From Pseudovibrio axinellae (GTDB taxonomy: Bacteria > Pseudomonadota > Alphaproteobacteria > Rhizobiales > Stappiaceae), in the NCBI RefSeq assembly GCF_900110875.1, contig NZ_FOFM01000002.1, positions 124,001 to 188,000 on the forward strand: a DNA stretch of 64,000 bases, given 5' to 3'. The translations under genes were made by a program, and so were the position numbers. This document shows, piece after piece, positions 35,150 to 44,078 of this stretch (the stretch's first letter is position 1; each line of letters begins with the position of its first letter). A model generated the notes under the pieces. The model did no database searches and had not been told where the DNA came from. It saw only the letters and a list, made by a program, of their open reading frames with translations.

Positions 35150-36055
35150 GTGTCTGTTGCATTAAAAGCGGTCATCACCGACACCGCTCAGTCTCTTGAA
35201 GAAAAGCTCACATCTTTACTTGGAGAGACGCTGCTTTCTCAGGAAGTCGCACGTCCTAAGCGCCTACAAGAAGCAATGAACTATGCCGCATTATCTGGCG
35301 GCAAACGACTGCGTCCAATCCTGATGGTGGAGGCTGCGCGGCTGCTCGGGCATACACAAGAAGGAACCCTCATCGCTGCATCAGCGCTGGAGTGTATTCA
35401 TTGTTACTCTCTTGCCCATGATGATCTTCCTGCAATGGATGATGATGATGTCCGCCGTGGTCGCCCAACAACCCACAAGGCCTTTGACGAAGCCACTGCC
35501 ATTCTTGCGGGCGATGCTCTCCTAACAATTGCATTTGATTTCATCGCTGATGAAAGAGTGCACCCAGACCCGGCAATCCGCCTGCGTCTGTCTCAGGAGA
35601 TGGCCCGTGCTTCCGGCATCGGCGGCATGGCCGGAGGTCAAATGCTCGATCTGGCTTCAGAACACCGAGACAGAACAGAAGCCGAAATCCGTCAACTCCA
35701 AGCCATGAAGACCGGCGCACTCATCCGCTTCGCATGTCGAGCAGGAGCAATCCTCGCCAGTGCTTCTGAAGATGATATCGCGCGACTCACCCGCTTTGGA
35801 GAAATTATCGGCCTGGCTTTCCAGTTAGCAGATGACTTGCTCGATTTAACCGGTGATGCGCAAGTTGTTGGCAAGGCCACAGGCAAAGACGCAGAAGCTG
35901 GGAAGGCAACTCTGGTTGGCTTGTTGGGTGAGGAGAACGCACGTCAGGAACTTGATCGCTTAATCCACGAGGCCGACGAGCTCTTGGAGCCATATGGCGA
36001 CAAAGCCCAAACCCTTAAAACGCTGTCGCGCTACATCGCAGACCGCGAGAGCTGA
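35150..36055 (+). CDS. ispA: Farnesyl diphosphate synthase type polyprenyl synthetase
   Basis: A 301-residue class I prenyltransferase that condenses isopentenyl diphosphate with allylic diphosphates. The first Asp-rich motif is DDLPAMDDDDVRRGRP near 91-106, the second is FQLADDLLDLTGD near 224-236, and GGKRLRP near 51-57 binds the diphosphate. The two residues inserted in the first Asp motif (DDxxxxD) are typical of bacterial short-chain FPP synthases. The start is GTG at 35150 with AAGG upstream. The dxs gene that often follows ispA is not here. Confidence 0.93.
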   Translation: MSVALKAVITDTAQSLEEKLTSLLGETLLSQEVARPKRLQEAMNYAALSGGKRLRPILMVEAARLLGHTQEGTLIAASALECIHCYSLAHDDLPAMDDDDVRRGRPTTHKAFDEATAILAGDALLTIAFDFIADERVHPDPAIRLRLSQEMARASGIGGMAGGQMLDLASEHRDRTEAEIRQLQAMKTGALIRFACRAGAILASASEDDIARLTRFGEIIGLAFQLADDLLDLTGDAQVVGKATGKDAEAGKATLVGLLGEENARQELDRLIHEADELLEPYGDKAQTLKTLSRYIADRES

Positions 36056-36109
36056 ACCAGTCAGGCCAGTTGGAATTTATGACACGTCTGGCCCAGCCGT
36101 TAGCTTTGC

Positions 36110-36778
36110 TTAAGAGGCGGCAGTGTCCATTCCAAATCGCCAGCGGAGGAATCTCAGCGCGAATGCTTCAGCTTTCGCGTCAATCGAATGCTCCAGTCCT
36201 TCAATCATGTGTGCCTCCACGTCGAAACCGGCTGATCGCAATACGCTTTCAGCCACATCCATAGACGTCGGATTAACAACATCATCATCGCTGCCTTGCA
36301 AAAGCATCACACGTGGGCGAACCACCATTTGTTCGATGAGGTGAGACGGCCCGGCCAAAATACCAGAAAAGCTCAGCAGACCGGCAGGTTCAACAAACCG
36401 CCTCGACCCAACATGCAATGCCACCATTGCACCTTGAGAGAAGCCACCAAGCACCATATCACGGTTGTTGAGGCCATAATGCTCCAACTCCGCATCCAAC
36501 ACTCGGTTGATCAGAGGAGCTGCAGCTTGAACACCATGCCAGATCTCTCGTGCATCAAAATCCATAGCCGCAAACCATTGTCTGCCCTCCACCCAATGTG
36601 CACAAGGTTCAGGGCCATTCACACACACAACAGCAGTGCCCGGCAAACCATCACGCAAAGCACGGCCAGTCGGCTCCATGTCGCCCGCATCACCGCCGTA
36701 CCCATGAAGCAGAACCAGTAACTTTCGCACTGGCGCATGGCTTGGCTCTAATCGGATGCTCTCAAGCTCATGAGGCAT
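36110..36778 (-). CDS. Phospholipase/carboxylesterase family hydrolase
   Basis: A 222-residue alpha/beta hydrolase of the carboxylesterase/thioesterase family (PF02230). The oxyanion turn LLVLLHGYGGDAGDM is near 20-34, the nucleophile serine in LGGFSQGAMVALHVG near 110-124, the aspartate in LLQGSDDDVVNP near 160-171 and the histidine in EGLEHSID near 193-200. It probably hydrolyses short acyl esters or thioesters. It sits 10 bp after the DNA glycosylase-like gene on the same strand, so the pair is co-transcribed. Confidence 0.9.
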   Translation of the reverse strand: MPHELESIRLEPSHAPVRKLLVLLHGYGGDAGDMEPTGRALRDGLPGTAVVCVNGPEPCAHWVEGRQWFAAMDFDAREIWHGVQAAAPLINRVLDAELEHYGLNNRDMVLGGFSQGAMVALHVGSRRFVEPAGLLSFSGILAGPSHLIEQMVVRPRVMLLQGSDDDVVNPTSMDVAESVLRSAGFDVEAHMIEGLEHSIDAKAEAFALRFLRWRFGMDTAAS

Positions 36779-36788
36779 ATAAAACTCC

Positions 36789-37478
36789 TCAAACTGGCAG
36801 TGTCTCTCTGCCTTCTTTCATCACACGGTAATACGCCCAAAACAATCGCGCGGCGGTTCCGCGATGTGGCGACCAAACTTTAGCGATACTCTCCAAAACC
36901 TTTCCTTTGGGTCGCTCCTCCAACCCAAAAGCATGTTGAACCGCAGCTTGCAACGCCACATCTCCAACCGGGAAAACGTCTGGATGCCCAGCGCAAAACA
37001 ACAAAAAAATATCCGCAGACCATGGGCCAATACCTTTGATCTCGCAGAGGCGTTTGTGTGCCACATCCCCCGGCCAAGTCACTGCTTCATCAAGTACCAA
37101 CCCACCCTTTAACTCATCTGCGATAGCCTTGAGCGTGCGCAGTTTGGGCTTGGAGAGCCCGGCCCCAAGCAATTCTTCATCACTTATGGAAAGCAACACG
37201 TCCGGCTCAAACGGCACCACAAGCGCTTCCAGCCGCGCCCAGATGCTTGCAGCAGCGGCAACGGAAAGCAGCTGCGCCACAACGATATTACAAAGCCCAG
37301 CGAAATCCGCAGATCGCCTGCGTAATGGAACCTCACCGGCAACTTCACTCACATGAACAAGCCGCTCATCCAACATCAAAAGGGCAGAAAGTTCCCGCTC
37401 AATATCCTCAAGCGTATCGATGGGTCTCAACGCCCCCTCCTCAAGCTGGCAAAGATGCTCTAATAACGTATCTGTCAT
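36789..37478 (-). CDS. DNA-3-methyladenine glycosylase II (AlkA-like)
   Basis: A 229-residue HhH-GPD-superfamily glycosylase that removes alkylated purines. The helix-hairpin-helix is CEIKGIGPWSADIFLLF near 146-162, and the catalytic aspartate follows in PVGDVALQAAV near 171-181. It lacks the N-terminal domain of E. coli AlkA, like the short alphaproteobacterial enzymes. The start is given as the ATG at 37476-37478; another ATG six codons upstream is possible. Its 5' end lies close to the divergent gluQ start. A hydrolase gene follows in the same unit. Confidence 0.88.
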   Translation of the reverse strand: MTDTLLEHLCQLEEGALRPIDTLEDIERELSALLMLDERLVHVSEVAGEVPLRRRSADFAGLCNIVVAQLLSVAAAASIWARLEALVVPFEPDVLLSISDEELLGAGLSKPKLRTLKAIADELKGGLVLDEAVTWPGDVAHKRLCEIKGIGPWSADIFLLFCAGHPDVFPVGDVALQAAVQHAFGLEERPKGKVLESIAKVWSPHRGTAARLFWAYYRVMKEGRETLPV

Positions 37479-37503
37479 TATTCCAAGTAGAACCATTTCG
37501 CAA

Positions 37504-38361
37504 ATGAGCTTGCCTGTCTATCGCTTTGCCCCCTCTCCAAATGGCCACCTACATCTGGGCCATGCCTACTCGGCCATTCTCAATTACGAGGCCGCGCAAA
37601 AATACAGCGGCAGGTTTTTGCTGCGTATAGAGGATATCGACACAGCACGCTGCACACCCAAGTTGCAGGCAAACATGCTGGAAGACCTGCAATGGCTAGG
37701 CATAAAATGGGAAACACCAGTTCGCAGGCAGTCCGGCCATTTTGAGGAATATGCAAAAGCACTGCAAAAGCTGGATACGATGGGCCTCGTCTACAAGGCG
37801 TACCTTACCCGCGCCCAGATCAAACGCTTTGTGGCTGAGCAGGATAAGCGAGGCACCCCTTGGGCCAGAGATCCAGACGGAGCGCCGCTCTACCCGGGAG
37901 ATCACAACATGCTCTCACAACAAGAACAGGCAGACCTTTACAAGATAGAAGCACCTTACGCCCTGCGCCTCAATATGGCCAAGGCGATTGAAATGGTCGG
38001 TATACCTTTATTCTGGCAAGAAGCGCATGGCGGAAAAATAGAGGCCGCCCCAGCCGCCTGGGGAGATGTGGTACTCGCCCGTAAAGATACACCAACAAGC
38101 TATCATCTTTCTGTGGTCTTAGATGACGCTCTGCAAGGCGTCACTCATGTACTGCGCGGAAGGGACCTTTACGACGCCACCAGTGTCCACCGCCTGCTGC
38201 AAACCCTGCTCAACCTACCTGAGCCTTGTTACGAACATCACGATCTGATCTTAGGCGACGACGGCCGCAAACTCTCCAAATCGGCCAAAGACACCTCCCT
38301 GCGTGAACTGCGAGCAAACGGCATGACACCTTCCCAGATCAAAAAGCGACTGCATCTTTAG
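37504..38361 (+). CDS. gluQ: Glutamyl-Q tRNA(Asp) synthetase
   Basis: A 285-residue truncated glutamyl-tRNA synthetase paralogue that attaches glutamate to queuosine 34 of tRNA(Asp). The class I signatures are FAPSPNGHLHLGHAYSAIL near 7-25 (HIGH motif) and DGRKLSKSAKDTS near 256-268 (KMSKS motif). The anticodon-binding C-terminal domain of GltX is missing, as in all GluQ proteins. A zinc-site remnant region (YKAYLTRAQIK) lacks the cysteines, which many alphaproteobacterial members also lack. I use the ATG at 37504 (MSLPVYRFAPSPNG) rather than a start 28 codons upstream that would overlap the divergent gene. Confidence 0.93.
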   Translation: MSLPVYRFAPSPNGHLHLGHAYSAILNYEAAQKYSGRFLLRIEDIDTARCTPKLQANMLEDLQWLGIKWETPVRRQSGHFEEYAKALQKLDTMGLVYKAYLTRAQIKRFVAEQDKRGTPWARDPDGAPLYPGDHNMLSQQEQADLYKIEAPYALRLNMAKAIEMVGIPLFWQEAHGGKIEAAPAAWGDVVLARKDTPTSYHLSVVLDDALQGVTHVLRGRDLYDATSVHRLLQTLLNLPEPCYEHHDLILGDDGRKLSKSAKDTSLRELRANGMTPSQIKKRLHL

Positions 38362-38363
38362 CG

Positions 38364-38996
38364 CTAGGACTGGGGCACAATGACAGATAGGAGCCCAGTT
38401 AGTTGCTTGTAAGATGAAAATGTATCTGCATTTACTTTATGGTCCGGCCCATCGCAAAATCTGAGCACCTTCATCCCTGCAGATTTTGCAGCTCTAACGC
38501 CAACATCACTATCTTCGACAACAATGCATCGCTCAGGTGCAAATTGTAGCGCTTTGGCAGCATATAAAAACAACCCCGGCTCAGGTTTCCAGCTACCGAC
38601 TTCATAAGAACTAAATATTCTTGAGCCAAAGAACTGGCTCAGGTTTGTTTTTTCAAGCGCTGCTTCAATCTTCGCCCGCGGCCCACTTGAAGCAACGCAC
38701 ATCCTCATAGGGATATCAGAAAGAGCCTCGTGCACGCCGGGAAAGGCTTCAAGCTCTGCGTTAAACAACAACTCCACTTGTGCCCGATACGTCTTTTCGA
38801 AACCTTCTGGCAGACTGCGCCCAAGAATACACTCTAGATCTTCCAAAATCGCAGAAAGCTTGCGCCCTCTAAAGCGTCTCATTAGCTCATAAAGTGGTAC
38901 GTTTATCTCTGGCAAAAGATCTAGAAAAGCCTGCGAGCATAAGGGCTCACTGTCAACCAATGTGCCATCTAGATCGAATATAAGACAAGTTTCCAT
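38364..38996 (-). CDS. HAD-superfamily phosphatase (YieH/phosphoglucomutase-like)
   Basis: A 210-residue HAD subfamily IA enzyme with a helical cap. Motif I is FDLDGTLVDSEPL near 7-19, motif II is CVASSGPRAKIEAAL near 99-113, the motif III lysine is in GSWKPEPGLFLYAA near 133-146 and motif IV is VVEDSDVGVRAA near 156-167. The pattern resembles 6-phosphogluconate phosphatase YieH. I use the ATG at 38994-38996; a GTG 21 codons upstream overlaps the end of the AEC transporter gene. It follows that gene closely on the same strand. Confidence 0.87.
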   Translation of the reverse strand: METCLIFDLDGTLVDSEPLCSQAFLDLLPEINVPLYELMRRFRGRKLSAILEDLECILGRSLPEGFEKTYRAQVELLFNAELEAFPGVHEALSDIPMRMCVASSGPRAKIEAALEKTNLSQFFGSRIFSSYEVGSWKPEPGLFLYAAKALQFAPERCIVVEDSDVGVRAAKSAGMKVLRFCDGPDHKVNADTFSSYKQLTGLLSVIVPQS

Positions 38997-39031
38997 CTCT
39001 AAATCTTTGCTACTCAAATTGATCTGGCCTT

Positions 39032-39994
39032 TCAGTATCCCAGCAAATTCAACACCCACAGCCAGAAGCTCAGCGTGATTATTGATAGGATTGTCGTCAA
39101 ACTAATGGAGTTTGCACTCATGGCATGCCCTGTGCCAAATTTGCTGGCATATAGGTAAGCCACAACACCAGTGGGGCACGCCGCCGCCAAAGTTGCAACA
39201 GCCACCCAAAGCGGCTCCAATTGAAACACATAGGCACCAAGCACAAGAACCAGTGCTGGCATAACCACGATCTTCAGCATACTCAGCACACTGCCAATCG
39301 CGATGTTCCCTCGAATACCATAATTCAGCAGGGTCATGCCGACAGAAAACAACGCAACAGGGCTCGCCGCTTTCGCTAAGGGAGACAACACCCCGTCCAA
39401 CAGTGTTGGTAATTCAAGCCCCGAGAAATTCCAGCTCAGTCCCAGAATGATAGCCAGAATCAACGGGCTCTTGAGCAGCGTGTTAAGCAGCCCATACACC
39501 ACCTCTTTAAACGGCTTTGCTTCTTGATAACCATCCACCACCACGGCCCGTTCCATGACAAGCACAAACACCAGTGTCACCGTTGGTGTGTGAACCGAGA
39601 TAATCAGGGAGATCGGAATGAGTGCATCCTGCCCGAGGGCTGATGTAATGACAGGAATGCCAACCAATGCGATATTGGAAAAGGCCGCAGAAAAACCACC
39701 GATGCATGCAGCTCTTGCTTCCCGGCCAAACAGCTTGCGAACCGTGTACCCACCCAGCAGCGCACTGGTCGCCAGCGCAGTGTAGTAAGTGCCCCAAAGC
39801 GCCCATGGATTGAGCCCGGCAAGATTAGATGTCGCCAGTGTTCGGAAAATAAGCGCCGGGATAAGTACCGAGATGCAAAAAGTGCTGAGGTTATCGCCAA
39901 CTTGTTTGCCCAGAACGCCGATATACCCGAATCCGTAACCAACACCCACAGTTGCAAAAATGGGAAACAATACATGTAGCGTACTAAAAAGCAT
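39032..39994 (-). CDS. AEC-family (auxin efflux carrier) permease
   Basis: A 320-residue integral membrane protein with about ten hydrophobic segments. The N-terminal FATVGVGYGFGYIGVLGKQV near 13-32 and the C-terminal ACPTGVVAYLYASKFG near 274-289 are typical of the AEC family, whose bacterial members transport malonate, malate or other anions. The substrate is unknown. The HAD phosphatase gene starts 35 bp after its stop (or overlaps it if the upstream GTG is used), suggesting one unit. Confidence 0.9.
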   Translation of the reverse strand: MLFSTLHVLFPIFATVGVGYGFGYIGVLGKQVGDNLSTFCISVLIPALIFRTLATSNLAGLNPWALWGTYYTALATSALLGGYTVRKLFGREARAACIGGFSAAFSNIALVGIPVITSALGQDALIPISLIISVHTPTVTLVFVLVMERAVVVDGYQEAKPFKEVVYGLLNTLLKSPLILAIILGLSWNFSGLELPTLLDGVLSPLAKAASPVALFSVGMTLLNYGIRGNIAIGSVLSMLKIVVMPALVLVLGAYVFQLEPLWVAVATLAAACPTGVVAYLYASKFGTGHAMSANSISLTTILSIITLSFWLWVLNLLGY

Positions 39995-40260
39995 TCCGCG
40001 CCCGTTCTCTTTTACTATTAAAGTGTATTCTTGGAAAAGAACCGCCGGTTTCCGGGCAGGAATACACGATAGAAGACAACCAAAAGCAGCTCATGAAACA
40101 CAAAACAAACAAGCTGCTTTAAAGCCAATACCCCAAAGCATAAGCAAACACACGTGCGATCTGCATCAATAAATTCTCGGTGGATGCTTGGCAGAATGAG
40201 GCGAACTTTTTCTGCCAGTGTTTTAAGCTCTTCTGTGAGCATTGATCAAGGAGCTATCCC

Positions 40261-41382
40261 ATGCCTGCGTCACATCAAGACCCAAAGCAGGATACGGCAA
40301 GGCTGGTGCACGACCTGAAAACACCATTGTCCGCCATGAAGACAGTCTCTGATCTGATCGCACAAGAGCCCCTCAGTAATCAGCAGCAGCACTATCTGGA
40401 AACGCTGCAAAAAGCCCTCAGCTCCTTAAATGAACTGACAAACCAGCTCCTTTCCTCTCATTCTCACACCCAAACCCACCACGGGACTGCAAGCCGAGCT
40501 GAAACCGCGCCAAAGTCCATTTTAGAGCAGTTGGTTTATATCGTGGACCTGTTCTCGCCAGAAGCCCAAAGTTCTGGCCACACCCTCACCAAACGCTGGT
40601 CACGCGATGCAATGTCGGCATACACAACGCACTCTGATGAGCTACAACGCATTCTTGCCGTTTTGGTCGACAATGCCATTTTGTACAGCAATCCAGGAAC
40701 AATCATCCTTAGCGCTCATATCAAGTTCTCTAATCACACACCTAATATTGTCGTAACGCTAAAAGACGCTGGCCCAGGCTTAAAGCCTGAACAGGCATCC
40801 CGTATGGATGCAGCACCCACGCTACAAAGGAAAGCCGATGGCCATGGCATTGGTTTGTGGAGCGCTCGTCACTTAGCATGCGAAATTGGCGGGGATCTGC
40901 GCCTCATAACCAACAGTAAGCGCGAAACCTGTTTTGAGCTGATCCTGCCTCTTCAAGAAATTCAGCGCGAGAAACAACCCGCAGCAGAGGCGACAGTAGC
41001 CACTCGCTCAGAGCTATCAGGCTCAGTGCTTCTTGTTGATGATAATACCGCAAACAGAGAGGTGCTCGCCGCAATTTTCTCATCATTCGGCCTACTGGTG
41101 CGTACAGCAAACAGCGGCAAACAGGCTTTAGAATTACAGCAGAAAACACCCGCTGACGTGATCTTTTTGGATCTGAACATGCCAGAGATGGACGGCTCAC
41201 AAACTCTTAGACAGATGATTGCAAGCGGTCTTACCAAACCAAAAGCCTGCTTTGCCATCACCGCAAGCGTTGCCCAACAAGAGCGACCAAGACTTTTTCA
41301 GGAAGGCTTCACGCAAATTCTGGAAAAGCCAATCAATCCCTCAGCTCTTTACAGCCTTCTTGAAAGCACGCTCCATTCCTAG
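40261..41382 (+). CDS. Soluble hybrid histidine kinase without sensor domain
   Basis: A 373-residue protein with three parts. Residues 10-65 form a HisKA dimerisation domain with the phospho-acceptor in LVHDLKTPLSAM (His17). Residues 100-235 form the HATPase domain with VLVDNAILYS (N box), LKDAGPGL (G1) and GHGIGLWSARHLA (G2). Residues 258-370 form a receiver with LLVDDN, the phospho-acceptor aspartate in VIFLDLNMPEMDG and the lysine in LEKPI. There is no membrane segment and no sensor or PAS domain, so the input must come from partner proteins. An AAGGAG precedes the ATG. No dedicated output gene is adjacent. Confidence 0.9.
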   Translation: MPASHQDPKQDTARLVHDLKTPLSAMKTVSDLIAQEPLSNQQQHYLETLQKALSSLNELTNQLLSSHSHTQTHHGTASRAETAPKSILEQLVYIVDLFSPEAQSSGHTLTKRWSRDAMSAYTTHSDELQRILAVLVDNAILYSNPGTIILSAHIKFSNHTPNIVVTLKDAGPGLKPEQASRMDAAPTLQRKADGHGIGLWSARHLACEIGGDLRLITNSKRETCFELILPLQEIQREKQPAAEATVATRSELSGSVLLVDDNTANREVLAAIFSSFGLLVRTANSGKQALELQQKTPADVIFLDLNMPEMDGSQTLRQMIASGLTKPKACFAITASVAQQERPRLFQEGFTQILEKPINPSALYSLLESTLHS

Positions 41383-41384
41383 AC

Positions 41385-41987
41385 CTAACCGATGCGAACA
41401 AAAGAAGCGTCCAGCGCTTCATCAAGCCGGTCATTGCCCCAGAATAACTCGCCTTTTTCGGTGATGAAGGTCGGGGCGCCAAACACCCCCAAAGACTCTG
41501 CCTCCGCAACAGCCGCCCGAACGCCGATTTTAACTTCAGTCGTTTCTGCTGTCCGTAAGGTTTTTTCGGCATCCAAATCCAACTCGCGCAGCAATGCAAC
41601 CATCAGCTCGGGTTTGGAGATATCCTCGTCCAGCGCAAAGGCCATATGAAACACCGCCCGTGAAAATGCACCGATCCACTGCTCCTTGCGCCCTGCATAG
41701 GCAATACGTGACGCCAGCAAACTATTGGCAGGAAAGATACGCGGCTTCGTCCAGGGCAACCCGAGGTTTGCTGCCGAACGTGCAACGTCCCGCCACATAT
41801 AAGCGCATTTGCGCTGGTTCTCTAGGAACGGAGAACTTTCATAGCCTTGACGCCTAAAGATCGGCCCAAGTAAGAAAGGGCGCCATTCAATCGTAACCCT
41901 TCTGTCCTTCGCAACTTGCTCAATACGCGCTGCGCTCAGGTAGGAATATGGGCTGGCAAATTCATAATAAAACGCAAGCCGAGGCAT
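41385..41987 (-). CDS. 2-hydroxychromene-2-carboxylate isomerase family (DsbA-like fold)
   Basis: A 200-residue thioredoxin/kappa-GST-fold protein. The opening FYYEFASPYSYLSAARIE near 6-23, the RPFLLGPIFRRQG segment near 36-48 and the C-terminal GVFGAPTFITEKGELFWGNDRL near 166-187 are the family pattern; the active-site CxxC is replaced by SPYS, as in glutathione-using isomerases. It probably isomerises an aromatic degradation intermediate or acts on a glutathione conjugate. It converges on the hybrid kinase gene with 2 bp between the stops. Confidence 0.9.
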   Translation of the reverse strand: MPRLAFYYEFASPYSYLSAARIEQVAKDRRVTIEWRPFLLGPIFRRQGYESSPFLENQRKCAYMWRDVARSAANLGLPWTKPRIFPANSLLASRIAYAGRKEQWIGAFSRAVFHMAFALDEDISKPELMVALLRELDLDAEKTLRTAETTEVKIGVRAAVAEAESLGVFGAPTFITEKGELFWGNDRLDEALDASFVRIG

Positions 41988-42215
41988 TAATTCTCTTTCT
42001 GCTTAAAGATGCCGATAAACCGCAGAGTATATGGTTAGACCTGCGCGAACCGGTATGGAAACCAATTATCTCTCTCGCATACCCGTATGTGAGTGCTTGG
42101 CAATACAAAGGTAATCTTGCTGAGCAGCAATGGAATTTCAAGCCAGCACATTGGCGCAACGCCCAAAAACAAGTATACCGCCTTGTAACCCAAAAAAGAG
42201 AGCTCAGGAATTCCC

Positions 42216-43055
42216 GTGGTGCAAAACGGCACAAAGTCTCCAATACTCAAGAAAATCACCAGTTTCTGCTGCGAGCGCCCAATCACAGCGGTCTCTGCAT
42301 ATATCCTTATTGTCTCGGCGATCTTTCTGATTTTCCCGGCGCTCGATATCTGGGTTTCCAGCTTCTTTTATAATGGCGAAGGAAGCTTCCCGGTTTCCAA
42401 AGACCCGTTTTGGCGCAGCGTTCGCTATTTTGGTATTTATATCTTCCAGTGGGTCGCTGGCCTTGCGGTGCTGGTGCTGCTCATCAAGCTCGCGCTGCCA
42501 AAACTCAAAGCCCTGATGGATCTCAGGCACCCTATCTTCGTGCTTTCCACCCTCATTCTGGGTCCGGGGATTATCGTCAACCTGCTCTTCAAAAATCAGT
42601 GGGGCCGCCCACGACCGCGCCAAACAGATATTTTCGGTGGGGATCTGCCATTTATCGGCGTATGGCAACCAACTAACACCTGTGATAGTAACTGCTCATT
42701 TGTGTCTGGAGAAGGTTCAGCATCCATCTGGCTGCTCACTTTGGTTTTCATTGCGCCAAAACCACTTCGCGCTCCGCTTGCCGCTGCCATTGGAACACTG
42801 GTGCTTGTACTTTCTGCAAACCGCGTGGCGTTTGGTGGGCACTATTTCTCAGACACATTGCTCTCTTGGGGCATCACCATGCTGGTGATCCTTGCAGTCT
42901 ACCAGTATCTGTACCAGCGCACGCCCACATGGGCACAACCAGACAATCTGGAAACCTCTTTCACCAAGGCTGGCAACTGGCTTTCTACCAAAATCAGCAC
43001 AACTACATGCTGGTGCGCCAAAGGCGTTAAAAGCTTCGTGCGCAAGTTCAAATAA
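42216..43055 (+). CDS. PAP2-superfamily membrane phosphatase
   Basis: A 279-residue membrane protein with about six hydrophobic segments and the acid phosphatase motifs: KNQWGRPRPRQ near 126-136, SFVSGEGSAS near 161-170 (Glu replaces the usual His of PSGH) and ANRVAFGGHYFSDTLL near 201-216. Such enzymes act on phosphatidic acid, undecaprenyl diphosphate or lipid A phosphates at the outer face of the inner membrane. The Glu in motif 2 is a feature of some lipid A phosphatase-like members. The start is a GTG. It stands alone in its unit. Confidence 0.88.
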   Translation: MVQNGTKSPILKKITSFCCERPITAVSAYILIVSAIFLIFPALDIWVSSFFYNGEGSFPVSKDPFWRSVRYFGIYIFQWVAGLAVLVLLIKLALPKLKALMDLRHPIFVLSTLILGPGIIVNLLFKNQWGRPRPRQTDIFGGDLPFIGVWQPTNTCDSNCSFVSGEGSASIWLLTLVFIAPKPLRAPLAAAIGTLVLVLSANRVAFGGHYFSDTLLSWGITMLVILAVYQYLYQRTPTWAQPDNLETSFTKAGNWLSTKISTTTCWCAKGVKSFVRKFK

Positions 43056-43069
43056 CACTTGCCTTCACA

Positions 43070-43103
43070 AAACAAAAAAGCTCCGCAGATCAATGCGGAG
43101 CTT
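43070..43103 (-). terminator. Terminator downstream of the LMW protein tyrosine phosphatase gene
   Basis: AAGCTCCGCA / TGCGGAGCTT is a perfect 10-bp stem with a GATCAA loop. On the minus strand it is followed by TTTTGTTTTG, so it closes the phosphatase gene; the plus-strand side, after the PAP2 gene, has no U-run. Confidence 0.85.
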
Positions 43104-43126
43104 CAATGAATCAGCGTGAGGAAACC

Positions 43127-43612
43127 TTAGATTTCCGTCGGTTCCATCACATCTCTGATTTCCTGAAGAAAATTGTAAGTCCCACCTCGCACGAGTTCGT
43201 AAACCTCGTCAAAGCCTTCATTTGCGCCATAGTAAGGGTCCGGTACATCTTTCTGCTCATCTTGCAAAAGCAGCCGCACGTTTGCCGTATGCAAATACGG
43301 AGCTTTGGCCTGAATATTGGCTAGATTGGTGGAATCCATCGCCACTATATAATGGAACTTCTCAAAGTCCTCATCCTCCAGCTGGCGCGCTTCTTGATTA
43401 GAAATATCAATACCATGTTTTTGGGCGGTCTGAATGCTACGGATATCGGGCTTCTTACCGCGATGCCAGTTCGCAGTACCCGCTGAATCAACGTAAATCT
43501 GCTCTTCCAGTCCGGCCTGTTTGACATGGTGCCGAAACACACCTTCAGCCAAGGGACTACGACAAATGTTACCAAGACATACAAAAAGAACACGACGCTG
43601 CTTCACGACCAC
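43127..43612 (-). CDS. Low-molecular-weight protein tyrosine phosphatase
   Basis: A 161-residue enzyme with the P-loop VCLGNICRSPLAEG near 11-24 (nucleophile Cys12, Arg18) and the general-acid aspartate in DVPDPYYG near 122-129. It dephosphorylates protein tyrosines or small aryl phosphates in the cytoplasm. It is not next to a Wzc-like kinase or capsule genes, so the exopolysaccharide role known for Wzb is not supported by context. The start region overlaps nothing; the ATG is the first in the frame. Confidence 0.93.
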   Translation of the reverse strand: MVVKQRRVLFVCLGNICRSPLAEGVFRHHVKQAGLEEQIYVDSAGTANWHRGKKPDIRSIQTAQKHGIDISNQEARQLEDEDFEKFHYIVAMDSTNLANIQAKAPYLHTANVRLLLQDEQKDVPDPYYGANEGFDEVYELVRGGTYNFLQEIRDVMEPTEI

Positions 43613-43765
43613 GTCTCCCTCCCAATCTGACTACCTGAATATTTAACCCAACTAAAACTCTGTCCAGAATTTCGCAGGACCCCACCCAAATATCCGCGGA
43701 TTTTACAAGCCCGAAAAACCTACTAAATCTGAGGTGATCTCCGCAATAACCCGAAAGGTGGTCTT

Positions 43766-44059
43766 GTGCCCGAGCTGTTGACCTCTACCGCAAAAGAATT
43801 CGCCCTTGCAGAGTTACCGCATTGGACATCTTCTGAAGATGATAACGCCATACAGCGCACCTTCACTTTCCGGTCATTTGCACGCGCGTTTGGCTTCATG
43901 TCCAGCGCTGCAATTCTGGCAGATAAAATGGACCATCACCCTACATGGACGAACACCTACAACAAAGTGGAGGTGTTACTTACCACCCATGATGCTGGTG
44001 GGATAACCGAACTTGATTTCAAGCTGGCCCGCAAACTAGACCAATTATATGACGCCTAA
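43766..44059 (+). CDS. phhB: 4a-hydroxytetrahydrobiopterin dehydratase
   Basis: A 97-residue pterin-4-alpha-carbinolamine dehydratase that recycles the pterin cofactor or acts in molybdopterin-related chemistry. The active-site block is ADKMDHHPTWTNTYNKVEV near 53-71, with the paired histidines and tryptophan of the family signature. The start is GTG after AAGGTGG. It converges with the TusA-like gene with about 19 bp between them. No phenylalanine hydroxylase gene is nearby. Confidence 0.93.
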   Translation: MPELLTSTAKEFALAELPHWTSSEDDNAIQRTFTFRSFARAFGFMSSAAILADKMDHHPTWTNTYNKVEVLLTTHDAGGITELDFKLARKLDQLYDA

Positions 44060-44078
44060 CTTACCTTGTTAGACAACG

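Noticed and set aside
40018-40242. A 74-codon minus-strand frame upstream of the hybrid kinase with a plausible helix-rich start
   Set aside because: No ribosome-binding site, no recognisable family, and a cysteine-rich hydrophobic run that looks like a chance frame; it also fills the promoter region of the kinase gene.
41948-42373. A 141-codon plus-strand frame before the PAP2 gene
   Set aside because: It overlaps both neighbouring genes, is interrupted in character by the PAP2 start, and resembles no protein family.
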